The position numbers and the translations under genes were made by a program. A stretch of 64,000 bases of DNA, taken from NCBI GenBank assembly GCA_902363455.1, contig CABJAC010000001.1:496001-560000 (forward strand), written 5' to 3'. Every line of letters begins with the position of its first letter. Position 1 is the stretch's first letter. This DNA is from Caryophanales bacterium (GTDB taxonomy: Bacteria > Bacillota > Bacilli > Exiguobacteriales > Exiguobacteriaceae). Under the pieces are notes generated by a model. That model saw only the letters and a program-made list of their open reading frames with translations, was not told the origin of the DNA and made no database searches. This document shows, piece by piece, positions 8,336-16,385 of this stretch.

Positions 8336-9191
8336 TGCGACGATCCGGTCGCTTGGAGGATACTTTCGTCCGTTATCTGGATTAGCCCGCTTGATTGAGG
8401 AGGTCGGTGAAGTGGGGGAAGCACTCGAAGTCGGAGATGAATCGTCACTTAAATCGGAATTAGTGGATGTCTTGATGATTTCGACATGTCTTGCAAATCA
8501 ATATGTAACGGATTTAGCGCAGCAGCATCAACAGCTTGAGACGACGAAAGACCAGGCACAAGGTTCTTTTTATCGACTTGTTCATGAAGCAGGTCAGGTG
8601 GCTCGTGTCATGAACGGATATGAAGGTGACAAACCGCCGAAAAAGACAGAAGATGTCACCCCGATCGGGACGTCACTCGCTCGTCTCCAACTTGAATTAT
8701 TTCGATTGGCGCGACCACTTCAGCTGGATTTGTTGCAAGAAATCGACCGGACAAACGAAAAAAACTTAAATCGTGACCGAACACGATTTGCTTTGACACG
8801 TGATCCGGTGACGGAAGCCACCATCGAGCATTTCCGGAGCGCGACAGGCAACGCGGAACGACTGTGGGGAGCGCCTGTCCACGAAACAGGTATGACATTC
8901 GAGACGCATATTCAGTCTGCCCTGCCCTCTTTACGCCGCTTCCTGCGTTGTGCCCGGATCGAAGGAATTGAAGGTTTCGTCATCGAAATGCCGATTGAGA
9001 GAAGCGACAGTCTGTTGCATGTTAAAGAGCAGGCAGACACAGCCGGCCGGATCATTAAAGAACAAACACCGTTGTCGTTTAAAGAGTCGCCTTACCGGAT
9101 TGACGTCTATGCCCCTCAACTTGGTCCGGTATCACCGTATCATGCGGAAGACGATCATCGGATGTTTTTGCTCCTGCATGTCGATGAATAA
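8301..9191 (+). CDS. MazG-like nucleotide pyrophosphohydrolase with C-terminal extension
   Basis: Residues about 1-65 show the MazG/all-alpha NTP pyrophosphatase pattern: the metal-binding EEVGEVGEAL helix followed by ELVDVLMIS with the second acidic pair. These enzymes hydrolyse (d)NTPs to NMP and pyrophosphate and are often house-cleaning proteins. The remaining 230 residues carry no motif I know: a second helical stretch with HEAGQVARVMNGYEGDKPPKK (possibly a degenerate MazG repeat), then an alpha/beta-looking C-terminal region. The start at 8301 has ACGGAGGTG upstream, inside the preceding small gene. Length (296) is long for a simple MazG protein. Confidence 0.65.
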   Translation: MQEMFLLQQKVDATIRSLGGYFRPLSGLARLIEEVGEVGEALEVGDESSLKSELVDVLMISTCLANQYVTDLAQQHQQLETTKDQAQGSFYRLVHEAGQVARVMNGYEGDKPPKKTEDVTPIGTSLARLQLELFRLARPLQLDLLQEIDRTNEKNLNRDRTRFALTRDPVTEATIEHFRSATGNAERLWGAPVHETGMTFETHIQSALPSLRRFLRCARIEGIEGFVIEMPIERSDSLLHVKEQADTAGRIIKEQTPLSFKESPYRIDVYAPQLGPVSPYHAEDDHRMFLLLHVDE

Positions 9192-9196
9192 ACACG

Positions 9197-9234
9197 AAAA
9201 ACGTCCGTTCCGAGTAGGAACAGACGTTTTTTTT
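9197..9234. terminator. Bidirectional terminator between the MazG-like gene and alaT
   Basis: Stem AACGTC-GTTCC with GGAAC-GACGTT (one internal mismatch), loop GAGTA, with A run upstream and T run downstream, so it can serve both convergent genes. Confidence 0.85.
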
Positions 9235-9238
9235 GTGC

Positions 9239-10429
9239 TCATCTGGATGGATTGGACAGTTCAACTTGTTGTTGCTTCAAGTGTTGCATAAACCGGTTGA
9301 TTCGGTGAATGGCCTGTTGAAGCTGTTCAATCGAGCTGGCGTAGCTGGCACGGACATAGCCTTCACCGCTTGCTCCGAATACGGAGCCGGGAACGACTGC
9401 GACACGTTCAGCCAACAACAGTTGTTCTGCGAACTCTTCGCTTGTCAAACCGGTTCCACCGATATACGGAAAGGCATAGAAGGCGCCGCCCGGTGAATGT
9501 GTCGGCAGTCCGGCATCATTCAACGCTTTAACGAAATAATTGCGACGCTGCCGGTAACTGCGGACCATGTCCGGAACCGTTTTATGACGGGAACGTAAGG
9601 CTTCGATGCCGGCAAACTGGACAAGCGTTGGTGCGCACATCATGCCGTATTGATGGACTTTGAGCATGGCCTGACTGATGGCGGGCGGAGCACATGTAAA
9701 GCCAAGCCGCCAACCGGTCATGGCAAAAGCTTTTGAGAAACCGTTAATGACAATCGTCCGCTCTCGCATATCCGGCAAGGTCGCGAAGCACGTCGGCTCT
9801 TCTTCGTAGGATAGTTCAGCATAGATTTCGTCACTGATGACATAAAGATCATGTTTTTTTGCAAGTAACGCAAGATCAGCCAATTGATCCCGTGACATGA
9901 CGGAACCGGTTGGATTGGACGGGAAACAAAAGATAATGGCTTTTGTCCGATTCGTGATGACTGCCTCGATCGTGTCCGGTTGAATCGTAAAGCCGTCTTC
10001 GGCCTGACAAGCAGCCGCAACAGGGATGCCTCCGGCGAGTTCAATCAACGGTGCATACGAGACGAATGCGGGTTCGACAACAATCACCTCGTCTCCGGGG
10101 TTGATCAATGTCCGGAAAGCTAGATCAAGTCCTTCCGAAGCGCCGGTCGTGACGATGATTTCGTCTTCCACCCGGTAGTCCATCGAAAATTTTTCTTGCA
10201 TATACAGACGGATTTCCTGTCGTAATTCGACTAATCCAGCATTGGCGCTGTATGCCGTGTAACCTTGCTCGAGAGCGGCGAAGCTGGCTTCCCGGACATT
10301 CCACGGGGTAACAAAATCAGGTTCACCGACGCCGAGGGAGATGACGTCTTCCATCGAACCGGCCAAGTCAAAAAAACGTCGGATGCCGGACGGAGCCAAC
10401 CGTTCGACGCGTTCTGATAACTGCTTCAT
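9239..10429 (-). CDS. alaT: PLP-dependent aminotransferase class I, AlaT-like
   Basis: Fold-type I aminotransferase of 396 residues. Visible: GVGEPDFVTPWNVREA near the N-terminus, the cofactor-stacking region GYTAYSANAGLVELR, the NPTG motif in CFPSNPTGSVMS, SDEIYAELSYE, the PLP lysine in NGFSKAFAMTGWRLGF, and the carboxylate-binding Arg near EGYVRASYASS. Its ATG overlaps the stop of an Lrp-family regulator gene, the same pairing as B. subtilis alaR (yugG)-alaT (yugH), which supports alanine transaminase as the role. Aspartate or another amino donor cannot be excluded from sequence. Confidence 0.82.
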   Translation of the reverse strand: MKQLSERVERLAPSGIRRFFDLAGSMEDVISLGVGEPDFVTPWNVREASFAALEQGYTAYSANAGLVELRQEIRLYMQEKFSMDYRVEDEIIVTTGASEGLDLAFRTLINPGDEVIVVEPAFVSYAPLIELAGGIPVAAACQAEDGFTIQPDTIEAVITNRTKAIIFCFPSNPTGSVMSRDQLADLALLAKKHDLYVISDEIYAELSYEEEPTCFATLPDMRERTIVINGFSKAFAMTGWRLGFTCAPPAISQAMLKVHQYGMMCAPTLVQFAGIEALRSRHKTVPDMVRSYRQRRNYFVKALNDAGLPTHSPGGAFYAFPYIGGTGLTSEEFAEQLLLAERVAVVPGSVFGASGEGYVRASYASSIEQLQQAIHRINRFMQHLKQQQVELSNPSR

Positions 10430-10932
10430 GGAGACACCTTCAATCGTTTATCCTCGTCATCCTGACTGAATAAGACGCCGTCATGCTTATATGTTTTGAG
10501 GCGGAAGTGAGTCGTCGTCGAAATGACGGAGTCGAGAGTCGATAACTTTTCTGAAACAAATTGAGAAACTTCTTGCAGAGACTTCCCGTCGAGGACGACT
10601 TGCAAGTCGTAGGCGCCGGACATCAGATACAGCGACGTCACTTCGGGGAAACGATGAATTCGCTCCGCGACTTCATCAAAGCCGCGCCCGCGTTTTGGTG
10701 TCACTTTGACATCGATAAAAGCCGTCACACCATGATGGGCGTGAATTTTTTGCCAATCGATGACGGCTGTGTAGCCGAGCAGGACGCCGTCTTCTTTGAA
10801 TGCCGCAAGCGACGACAAGACTTCCTCTTCCGTCAGATCGAGCATCTGAGCAGCAAGGACATGATCGATCGGTCCATTCTGGGTTAATAATTCAAGTAAT
10901 TCCAATTGTTTATCTGTATACACGATAATCAC
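10426..10932 (-). CDS. alaR: Lrp/AsnC family transcriptional regulator, AlaR-like
   Basis: A 168-residue protein with an N-terminal winged-helix (KQLELLELLTQNGPIDHVLAAQMLDLTEEEVLSSLAAFKEDGVL), then an Lrp ligand-binding RAM domain (VTAFIDVKVTPKRGRGFDEVAERIHRFPEVTSLYLMSGAYDLQVVL). It overlaps the GT2 gene upstream (GTGA) and alaT downstream, so all three share one mRNA. By analogy with B. subtilis AlaR it would control the aminotransferase, probably sensing an amino acid. A GTG at 10923 (MYTDKQ) is an alternative start. Confidence 0.82.
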   Translation of the reverse strand: MIIVYTDKQLELLELLTQNGPIDHVLAAQMLDLTEEEVLSSLAAFKEDGVLLGYTAVIDWQKIHAHHGVTAFIDVKVTPKRGRGFDEVAERIHRFPEVTSLYLMSGAYDLQVVLDGKSLQEVSQFVSEKLSTLDSVISTTTHFRLKTYKHDGVLFSQDDEDKRLKVSP

Positions 10933-11723
10933 TCACTTTCTGTCAAATGGCCGCTGAACGTCCGCCGTGTCTCACGGAGACGGGAGCGGCGTTCTTCTTG
11001 GACGATATGAAAATTTTTCATTTCCGTCGTCGGCAGTTCATGTTTTTCCACAAGGCGGTCAAAATAGACGCGACGTGAGGCATCCTGTTTTGCGGATTCA
11101 TGATTGCCGGACGGATTAAAGGCATACAGCACTGTAGCACGGGCCGGATGCAAAATCAGGTGATCTTGCCCGACGCGTAAAATCCAGTCCCAGTCCCAAT
11201 AGTTGAAGACCTCTTCATCAAATAAACCAAGTTCTTCATGAAGGGATTTGCGATAGAGCGAACCGGATGGAATATAGGTCGAGTCTTCTTTCATTGCTTC
11301 GCGGTCGTATGGATACGCGAACGTTTCCGTCGTTTTGACGATTCGGTGGTCGTGTTGCCAGTCATAAGTGAACAGTTCGGCATCAGCATACGTTAAGTCG
11401 GCGCCTGCTTCCAAATCGCCTACGGCTTCTTCTATGTGTGAAGGCAGCAATAAGTCATCATCGTCATGAAGCAGAATGTATCGTCCTCGTGCAAGCGAAA
11501 CTCCATGATTACGGGCGCGGACATGGTGATTTTCCGGCAACTCGATATAAGTGAGTGGTAAACGGTCTTCAAAATCAGCGATGATTGTTGTCAAAGGCTC
11601 ACCGTTATTGTTTAAGATAATGACCTCAAAATCTTTGTACTGTTGCCGGGTCAGGGCGTGTAAAGCCTCCCGCAATTCACGGGGGCGGTTATATGTGGGG
11701 ATGATGACTGAAACCGTCGGCAT
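10929..11723 (-). CDS. Family 2 glycosyltransferase
   Basis: A 264-residue soluble GT-A fold enzyme: VSVIIPTYNRPRELREALHAL is the GT2 nucleotide-binding start, the metal-binding acidic motif is LLHDDDD, and the middle has NHGVSLARGRYI. No transmembrane segment is visible, so it would act on the cytoplasmic face. It is the first gene of an operon with alaR and alaT (overlaps of a few bases), an odd partner for amino acid transamination. Start ATG at 11723 is preceded by AAGGAGACGAC. The sugar donor and acceptor are not predictable. Confidence 0.85.
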   Translation of the reverse strand: MPTVSVIIPTYNRPRELREALHALTRQQYKDFEVIILNNNGEPLTTIIADFEDRLPLTYIELPENHHVRARNHGVSLARGRYILLHDDDDLLLPSHIEEAVGDLEAGADLTYADAELFTYDWQHDHRIVKTTETFAYPYDREAMKEDSTYIPSGSLYRKSLHEELGLFDEEVFNYWDWDWILRVGQDHLILHPARATVLYAFNPSGNHESAKQDASRRVYFDRLVEKHELPTTEMKNFHIVQEERRSRLRETRRTFSGHLTESE

Positions 11724-11741
11724 AAAAGTCGTCTCCTTAGC

Positions 11742-11777
11742 ACAAAGACACCCATGGCATTCAGGTGTCTGTGTGTA
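11742..11777. other. Stem-loop between the NifU-N gene and the GT2 gene
   Basis: ACAAAGACACC pairs imperfectly with AGGTGTCTGTGT across a 10-nt loop. There is no T tract on either strand, so this could be a weak terminator or an mRNA processing structure inside a minus-strand transcript. Confidence 0.35.
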
Positions 11778-11781
11778 GTAT

Positions 11782-12021
11782 TTACATTTTTTCTTCGATC
11801 AGTGGAAGCAGTGTGTTCCAGTCGGCAGCAGCTTCTTTTGTCACGGTGATAAAGTCACCGTAAGCAAATAAGTTATCAATGCCGTCTACTGTGATGAGTG
11901 ACGCGAGCAATGCATCTTCCGGCGTCTCACCTTGTTTGACGCTCGTGCTTTTCGCGCCGAAACGATCACCCTCGAGTGTGATTTTTACGGAGTTTGGGTT
12001 TGGTGTGTAATCAACTTGCAT
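11782..12021 (-). CDS. NifU N-terminal (Nfu_N)-domain protein
   Basis: A 79-residue single-domain protein beginning MQVDYTPNPNSVKITL, the hallmark of the Nfu N-terminal domain, and ending ADWNTLLPLIEEKM. The C-terminal cysteine-containing NifU domain of full Nfu scaffolds is absent and there is no cysteine, so it cannot carry an Fe-S cluster by itself. Stand-alone versions are found in Bacillales and have no clear function. The start at 12021 follows AAAGGAGACTTATT; an upstream in-frame ATG at 12057 would overlap the previous gene. Confidence 0.75.
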   Translation of the reverse strand: MQVDYTPNPNSVKITLEGDRFGAKSTSVKQGETPEDALLASLITVDGIDNLFAYGDFITVTKEAAADWNTLLPLIEEKM

Positions 12022-12034
12022 AATAAGTCTCCTT

Positions 12035-12268
12035 TCAAAGTTCACACGAATCTTCACATAAAAGTAAGTTCGTTGCGAGTAAAGTCAGTTCCTGCTGATC
12101 CGGTCGTGCATCAAACGATTCTTCAAAAACAGAACCAATTGCTTCTGCAAGCGGGCTTATTTGATCATGAACCGTCAGTAACACTAGTATAGCAGACATT
12201 TCCGTCGGATAATTTCCTTCTCCTAGGTGAAATGGATCATATTTTTTTAAAAGTTCTTCTGACCTCAT
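12035..12268 (-). CDS. DUF1871 family protein, YugE-like
   Basis: A 77-residue acidic, helical protein. The N-terminal EELLKKYDPFHLGEGNYPTEMSAILVLL resembles the WDPFxxGxxxYxTE pattern of DUF1871/YugE. The function of that family is unknown. AAGGAGTTCAAT precedes the ATG at 12268. Its location next to alaR-alaT and near yugI and pgi homologs agrees with the B. subtilis yug region. First gene of the minus-strand cluster, divergent from the RNR operon. Confidence 0.6.
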   Translation of the reverse strand: MRSEELLKKYDPFHLGEGNYPTEMSAILVLLTVHDQISPLAEAIGSVFEESFDARPDQQELTLLATNLLLCEDSCEL

Positions 12269-12300
12269 AAATGATTGAACTCCTTATCTCAATATATCTC

Positions 12301-12322
12301 AAAAGGCGGTAGTCCGCCTTTT
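12301..12322. other. Terminator-like hairpin in the yugE/nrd divergent region
   Basis: AAAAGGCGG-TAGT-CCGCCTTTT, a perfect 9-bp stem with A and T ends on both strands, lies only 33 nt upstream of the yugE-like start. No gene ends here, so it would act as an attenuator in a leader, a relic terminator, or the end of an unseen short transcript. Confidence 0.5.
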
Positions 12323-12421
12323 CAAATTTGTTTGACCTGATTTTCAATGCAAGGGGTTATTTTTTAAGCATTCAGTGATAACCTATATCTTGTAGATAAA
12401 TAGGTTTAAAAATGCCTGAAA

Positions 12422-12469
12422 CGTCTATATATAGAATGAAGCATGAATTAATCTTTCTATATGTAGGGC
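12422..12469 (+). promoter_or_regulatory. Paired NrdR boxes upstream of the RNR operon
   Basis: Two 16-bp near-palindromes, CGTCTATATATAGAAT (12422-12437) and TTTCTATATGTAGGGC (12454-12469), have centres 32 bp apart. NrdR binds paired boxes with an ACAcwATATaTwGtgt-like core about three helical turns apart, so both sequence and spacing fit. This predicts NrdR repression of the reductase operon. A further hairpin-forming sequence (AACCTAT 12380-12386 with ATAGGTT 12400-12406) lies just upstream. Confidence 0.78.
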
Positions 12470-12543
12470 GTCTTTTTTTAGTTTAGCGCATTTTTTACGG
12501 CAACGGAACCTATTTTAAAGTTAGAGAATGGGAGTGGTTCATA

Positions 12544-14811
12544 GTGGCATCTCCACTGAATACAGCACGCATCTATCAAGGTGCAATGACAATAGAAGAT
12601 GTATATACGGTAATCCGTCAGATTACGGCATCATACTCGGAGCTCGACGTCGAGCGTTATACAGAACGGGCGATTCGGGCACTCGAAGGAAAGACGTTAC
12701 AGGCGGATCAAGTCTATGAACTGTTAACCATGCATGCGCTGGATATGTTAAAAGCAGAAGAACCGAACTGGACATTTGTTGCGACGGCAACGTATTTAAA
12801 CCGATTGTATCTGGAAGCGAGTGAGAACCGCGGCTACGCAGCGGACGAACGGTACGGCTCACTTTATTCCTTGATTGAAAAATTAACGGAGATTGGCATC
12901 TTCACGCCGCATCTCTTAGAAACGTATACGAAAGAAGAAGTCGAGGAACTGGCGGCATCGATTGACCCGTCACGTGACCACCTGTTCACGTACATCGGAC
13001 TTCGGACGTTATCTGATCGTTACTTAGCGCGCGATCACGTCAAAAAACTATACGAATTGCCGCAGGAACGCTTCATGATCATTGCGATGACACTGATGCA
13101 GACAGAACCAAAAGAACGCCGGATCGAGCTTGTCAAAGAGTCGTACTGGGCGCTTTCGAACCTGTACATGACCGTTGCGACACCGACATTGTCGAATGCC
13201 GGTAAATCGTACGGTCAACTCTCGTCATGTTTCATCGATACGGTCGATGACTCACTACGGGGTATCTATGACTCGAATACGGATGTCGCGACCTTGTCAA
13301 AAGGCGGCGGCGGAATCGGTGTCTACATGGGGAAAATTCGTTCGCGCGGATCAGACATCAAAGGATTTAAAGGGGTTTCAAGCGGTGTCATACCGTGGAT
13401 GAAACAGTTGAACAATACAGCGGTCAGCGTCGATCAGCTCGGCATGCGTCAAGGATCAATCGCCGTTTATCTGGATATCTGGCACAAGGATATCCTCGAG
13501 TTCCTCGATGCGAAGTTAAATAACGGGGACGAACGGTTGCGGACACATGATTTATTCACAGGCGTCAGCCTACCGGATCATTTCATGCGGACGGTCGAAG
13601 CACGAGGCGACTGGTATTTGTTTGATCCACATGAAATCCGGACAGTGATGGGCTTCAGTCTGGAAGATTCGTTTGATGAAACGGAGCAAGGCGGCAGCTT
13701 CACGGAGAAATATGAAGCATGTGTCAATGAACCACGCCTGAGCCGGACGAAAGTACCGGCGATTGATCTCGTCAAACGTTACATGCGGTCACAGCTTGAA
13801 ACCGGCACACCATACATGTTCTTCCGCGATGCGGTAAACCGTGCCAACCCAAACAAACATGCGGGCATGATTTACTCGTCGAACCTCTGTTCAGAAATCA
13901 TGCAAAACATGAGTCCGACGACAGTGACGGAAGAGTACACGGAAGACGGCAAGATCATCATCACCAAAACACCAGGCGATTTCGTCGTCTGTAACTTATC
14001 TTCAATCGCACTGGCACGTGCTGTCCGTGAAAATGTGTTGGAACGGTTGATTCCGATTCAAATGCGGATGCTTGATAACGTCATCGATCTCAACACGATT
14101 GATGTGCCGCAAGCGCAGATTACAAATCAAAAATATCGCGCAGTTGGTCTCGGAACATTCGGTTGGCATCATCTGCTCGCACTCGAAGGCATCCGTTGGG
14201 AGTCGGTCGAGGCCGTTCAGTACGCTGATCGTCTCTATGAAAAAATTGCTTATTTGACGATTGATGCATCGATGCAACTGGCGAAAGAAAAAGGCGCCTA
14301 TCGTCTCTTCGAAGGATCGGAGTGGCAAACAGGGGAGTACATCGCCCGTCGTCATTATAAAACGACCGCTGAACTCGATTGGGATCGCCTGCAAGCCGAC
14401 ATCACGGCACACGGAATGCGAAATGCCTACCTGATGGCGGTCGCACCGAACTCGTCGACGGCAATCATCGCCGGCAGTACGGCTTCGATTGATCCGATCT
14501 ACAAGAAAGTGTACGCGGAAGAAAAGAAAAACTATAAGATTCCAGTCACCGTTCCTGATTTGACACCGGAGACGAACTGGTTCTATAAATCAGCGTTTGA
14601 GATTGATCAACTGTGGAGCATCCGTCAAAATGCGTCACGTCAACGCCACATTGACCAGGCGATCAGTTTTAACCTCTATGTTAAGAACAGCGTCAAAGCA
14701 AAAGAGTTACTTGAGATGCATATGGAAGCATGGCAGCTGGGGATGAAGACGATTTACTATACACGTTCGACGACTGTTGAAATCGATGAATGTGAGTCGT
14801 GTTCGTCATAA
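12544..14811 (+). CDS. nrdA: Ribonucleoside-diphosphate reductase, alpha (catalytic) subunit
   Basis: Large subunit of class I RNR (755 residues), reducing NDPs to dNDPs. Catalytic cysteines are visible at about 229 (SSCFIDTVDDS) and 483 (FVVCNLSS), the radical-site Asn/Cys/Glu in NLCSEI (447-451), a Tyr pair in MKTIYYTRS, and the C-terminal redox pair in ECESCSS. The N-terminal 75 residues resemble only the helical part of an ATP cone; the first nucleotide-binding strands are missing. Features such as WHKDILEFLDAKLNNGDERLRTHD look more NrdA-like than NrdE-like. The GTG start follows GGGAGTGG by 6 nt; ATG at 12586 is an alternative. Followed by a flavodoxin and the beta gene. Confidence 0.93.
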   Translation: MASPLNTARIYQGAMTIEDVYTVIRQITASYSELDVERYTERAIRALEGKTLQADQVYELLTMHALDMLKAEEPNWTFVATATYLNRLYLEASENRGYAADERYGSLYSLIEKLTEIGIFTPHLLETYTKEEVEELAASIDPSRDHLFTYIGLRTLSDRYLARDHVKKLYELPQERFMIIAMTLMQTEPKERRIELVKESYWALSNLYMTVATPTLSNAGKSYGQLSSCFIDTVDDSLRGIYDSNTDVATLSKGGGGIGVYMGKIRSRGSDIKGFKGVSSGVIPWMKQLNNTAVSVDQLGMRQGSIAVYLDIWHKDILEFLDAKLNNGDERLRTHDLFTGVSLPDHFMRTVEARGDWYLFDPHEIRTVMGFSLEDSFDETEQGGSFTEKYEACVNEPRLSRTKVPAIDLVKRYMRSQLETGTPYMFFRDAVNRANPNKHAGMIYSSNLCSEIMQNMSPTTVTEEYTEDGKIIITKTPGDFVVCNLSSIALARAVRENVLERLIPIQMRMLDNVIDLNTIDVPQAQITNQKYRAVGLGTFGWHHLLALEGIRWESVEAVQYADRLYEKIAYLTIDASMQLAKEKGAYRLFEGSEWQTGEYIARRHYKTTAELDWDRLQADITAHGMRNAYLMAVAPNSSTAIIAGSTASIDPIYKKVYAEEKKNYKIPVTVPDLTPETNWFYKSAFEIDQLWSIRQNASRQRHIDQAISFNLYVKNSVKAKELLEMHMEAWQLGMKTIYYTRSTTVEIDECESCSS

Positions 14812-14829
14812 GAGAAGGAGGACGGTATC

Positions 14830-15318
14830 ATGAAGGCAGCAATCGTATATGCGTCAATGAGCGGAAATACAGAGGAGGTTGCGGAACTGATCGCAAAAGC
14901 ATGTTCCGAAATGCAGGTCGAACCGACGATGATCTTTGCCGATGACGTAACGACGTATCAGCTGGTCCCTTATGATATCGTCTATTTTGGTTCTTACACT
15001 TGGGGAGACGGACAATTACCGGATGAGATGCGGGATTGCCTGAAGTTAGTCTTAAAGGAAAGCTCGCACGCGATTCCGCAGGCAGCGGTCTTTGGGACGG
15101 GTGATAAAATGTTCGTCAAATACTGTCGTGCCGTCGATGAGATGGCGTATCATCTTTCGAAGTTCGGAGTTCCGCTCGCAGGTGAACTACTCAAAATCGA
15201 ACAATCGCCGCGAAACCGACCGCATACGGTCAAAGAGTGGACACGTCGAACGTTATTGCAATTACAGCAAGAGGGAGCCAAACAACATGGAACAACTACA
15301 AAAAATCAAACTGCTTGA
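14830..15318 (+). CDS. Flavodoxin in the RNR operon
   Basis: A 162-residue flavodoxin with the FMN phosphate loop YASMSGNTEE, the FGSYTWGDGQLPDEM 60s-loop region and FGTGDKMFVKYC 90s loop. This is the classical short-chain flavodoxin layout (compare B. subtilis YkuN/YkuP), not the shorter divergent NrdI. Its place between the alpha and beta genes suggests it is the electron donor or radical-maintenance partner of this reductase, the task NrdI has in class Ib. AAGGAGGACGG precedes the ATG. The last 32 bases overlap the beta gene. Confidence 0.88.
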   Translation: MKAAIVYASMSGNTEEVAELIAKACSEMQVEPTMIFADDVTTYQLVPYDIVYFGSYTWGDGQLPDEMRDCLKLVLKESSHAIPQAAVFGTGDKMFVKYCRAVDEMAYHLSKFGVPLAGELLKIEQSPRNRPHTVKEWTRRTLLQLQQEGAKQHGTTTKNQTA

Positions 15319-16330
15319 TGCCCGTCATCCAAACCGGGCAACCGCGATCATTGGCGGAGAGACAAGCTCGATCGTCAACTGGAACGACATCGCATATCCT
15401 CAGTTTTATTCGATTTATAAACAGTTGCTATCGAACTTCTGGATTCCGGATGAGATTTCGATGTCAAAAGATATGCAACAATGGAATCAATTGAGCGAAC
15501 GGGAACAGGATGCATTCAAGCGCATTATCGGTTTGTTGTCGATTCTCGACTCGGTCCAGACTCGCTATATTCTCGAGTCGGCAATGTTCACATCCGATGC
15601 TTCAATTCATGCGATTCTCGCGATTGTGGCACAACAGGAAGTCGTGCATAACCAATCGTACAGCTACGTGCTGTCGAGTCTTGTGCCGTTGTCGGAACAA
15701 AACCGGATCTTCGATATCGCAAAAGACGACGACATGGTCATGAAGCGGAATGCCTTCATTCTAGATTTGTATGAAGATTTCCAAAACGACCGGACACCGG
15801 AAAACTTCGCGAAGTCATTGGTTGCTTCGATCGTTCTTGAAGGAATTAACTTCTATTCTGGATTTGCCTTCTTCTATAATTTAGCGCGCCATCAAAAAAT
15901 GGTCGGTACCTCGACGATGATCAGTTACATCCAACGCGATGAGCTGCAACACTCGTACTTTATCAGTCAATTGTTGCGTGCCGTTCTGACGGAACATCCA
16001 ACCATCGACGCCGACGGTTCATTCACGAAGTTCGTTTATGCAACATTCGAGCGTGCCGTTGATCTTGAGATCGAGTGGAGTGAATACGTGTTACGTGACT
16101 TGGACGGACTTGACGTCAGCGAGATGCGTGACTACGTCAAATACCTTGCCAACAAACGTCTTCGTGTCATCGGACTTGACGACCTGTATGAAGGACATGA
16201 TGAAGACGTCATGCCATGGATTCGGGCGTATTCCGATGACTCGATGAATGCGACGAAATCCGATTTCTTCGAGCAAAAATCACGGTCGTATGCGAAAGTG
16301 ACAGATGCAAACGGATTTGACGATTTGTAA
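15287..16330 (+). CDS. nrdB: Ribonucleoside-diphosphate reductase, beta (radical) subunit
   Basis: Class I RNR small subunit, 347 residues. All dinuclear metal ligands can be placed: Asp88 (SILDSVQ), Glu118 and His121 (QQEVVHNQSY), Glu185 (VLEGINFY), Glu219 and His222 (QRDELQHS). The radical Tyr is Tyr125. The C-terminal tail (ANGFDDL) is acidic/hydrophobic as needed for docking to alpha. The ATG at 15287 (MEQLQKIKLL) has GAGGGAGCC upstream, inside the flavodoxin gene, implying translational coupling. Because Tyr and all ligands are intact, it is a conventional Tyr-radical enzyme; whether Mn or Fe is used is open. Confidence 0.93.
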   Translation: MEQLQKIKLLDARHPNRATAIIGGETSSIVNWNDIAYPQFYSIYKQLLSNFWIPDEISMSKDMQQWNQLSEREQDAFKRIIGLLSILDSVQTRYILESAMFTSDASIHAILAIVAQQEVVHNQSYSYVLSSLVPLSEQNRIFDIAKDDDMVMKRNAFILDLYEDFQNDRTPENFAKSLVASIVLEGINFYSGFAFFYNLARHQKMVGTSTMISYIQRDELQHSYFISQLLRAVLTEHPTIDADGSFTKFVYATFERAVDLEIEWSEYVLRDLDGLDVSEMRDYVKYLANKRLRVIGLDDLYEGHDEDVMPWIRAYSDDSMNATKSDFFEQKSRSYAKVTDANGFDDL

Positions 16331-16385
16331 GTCGTCAACTACTCTTTAAATTTTTATTGCTTCACTGTGAAATTTCATATACTCT

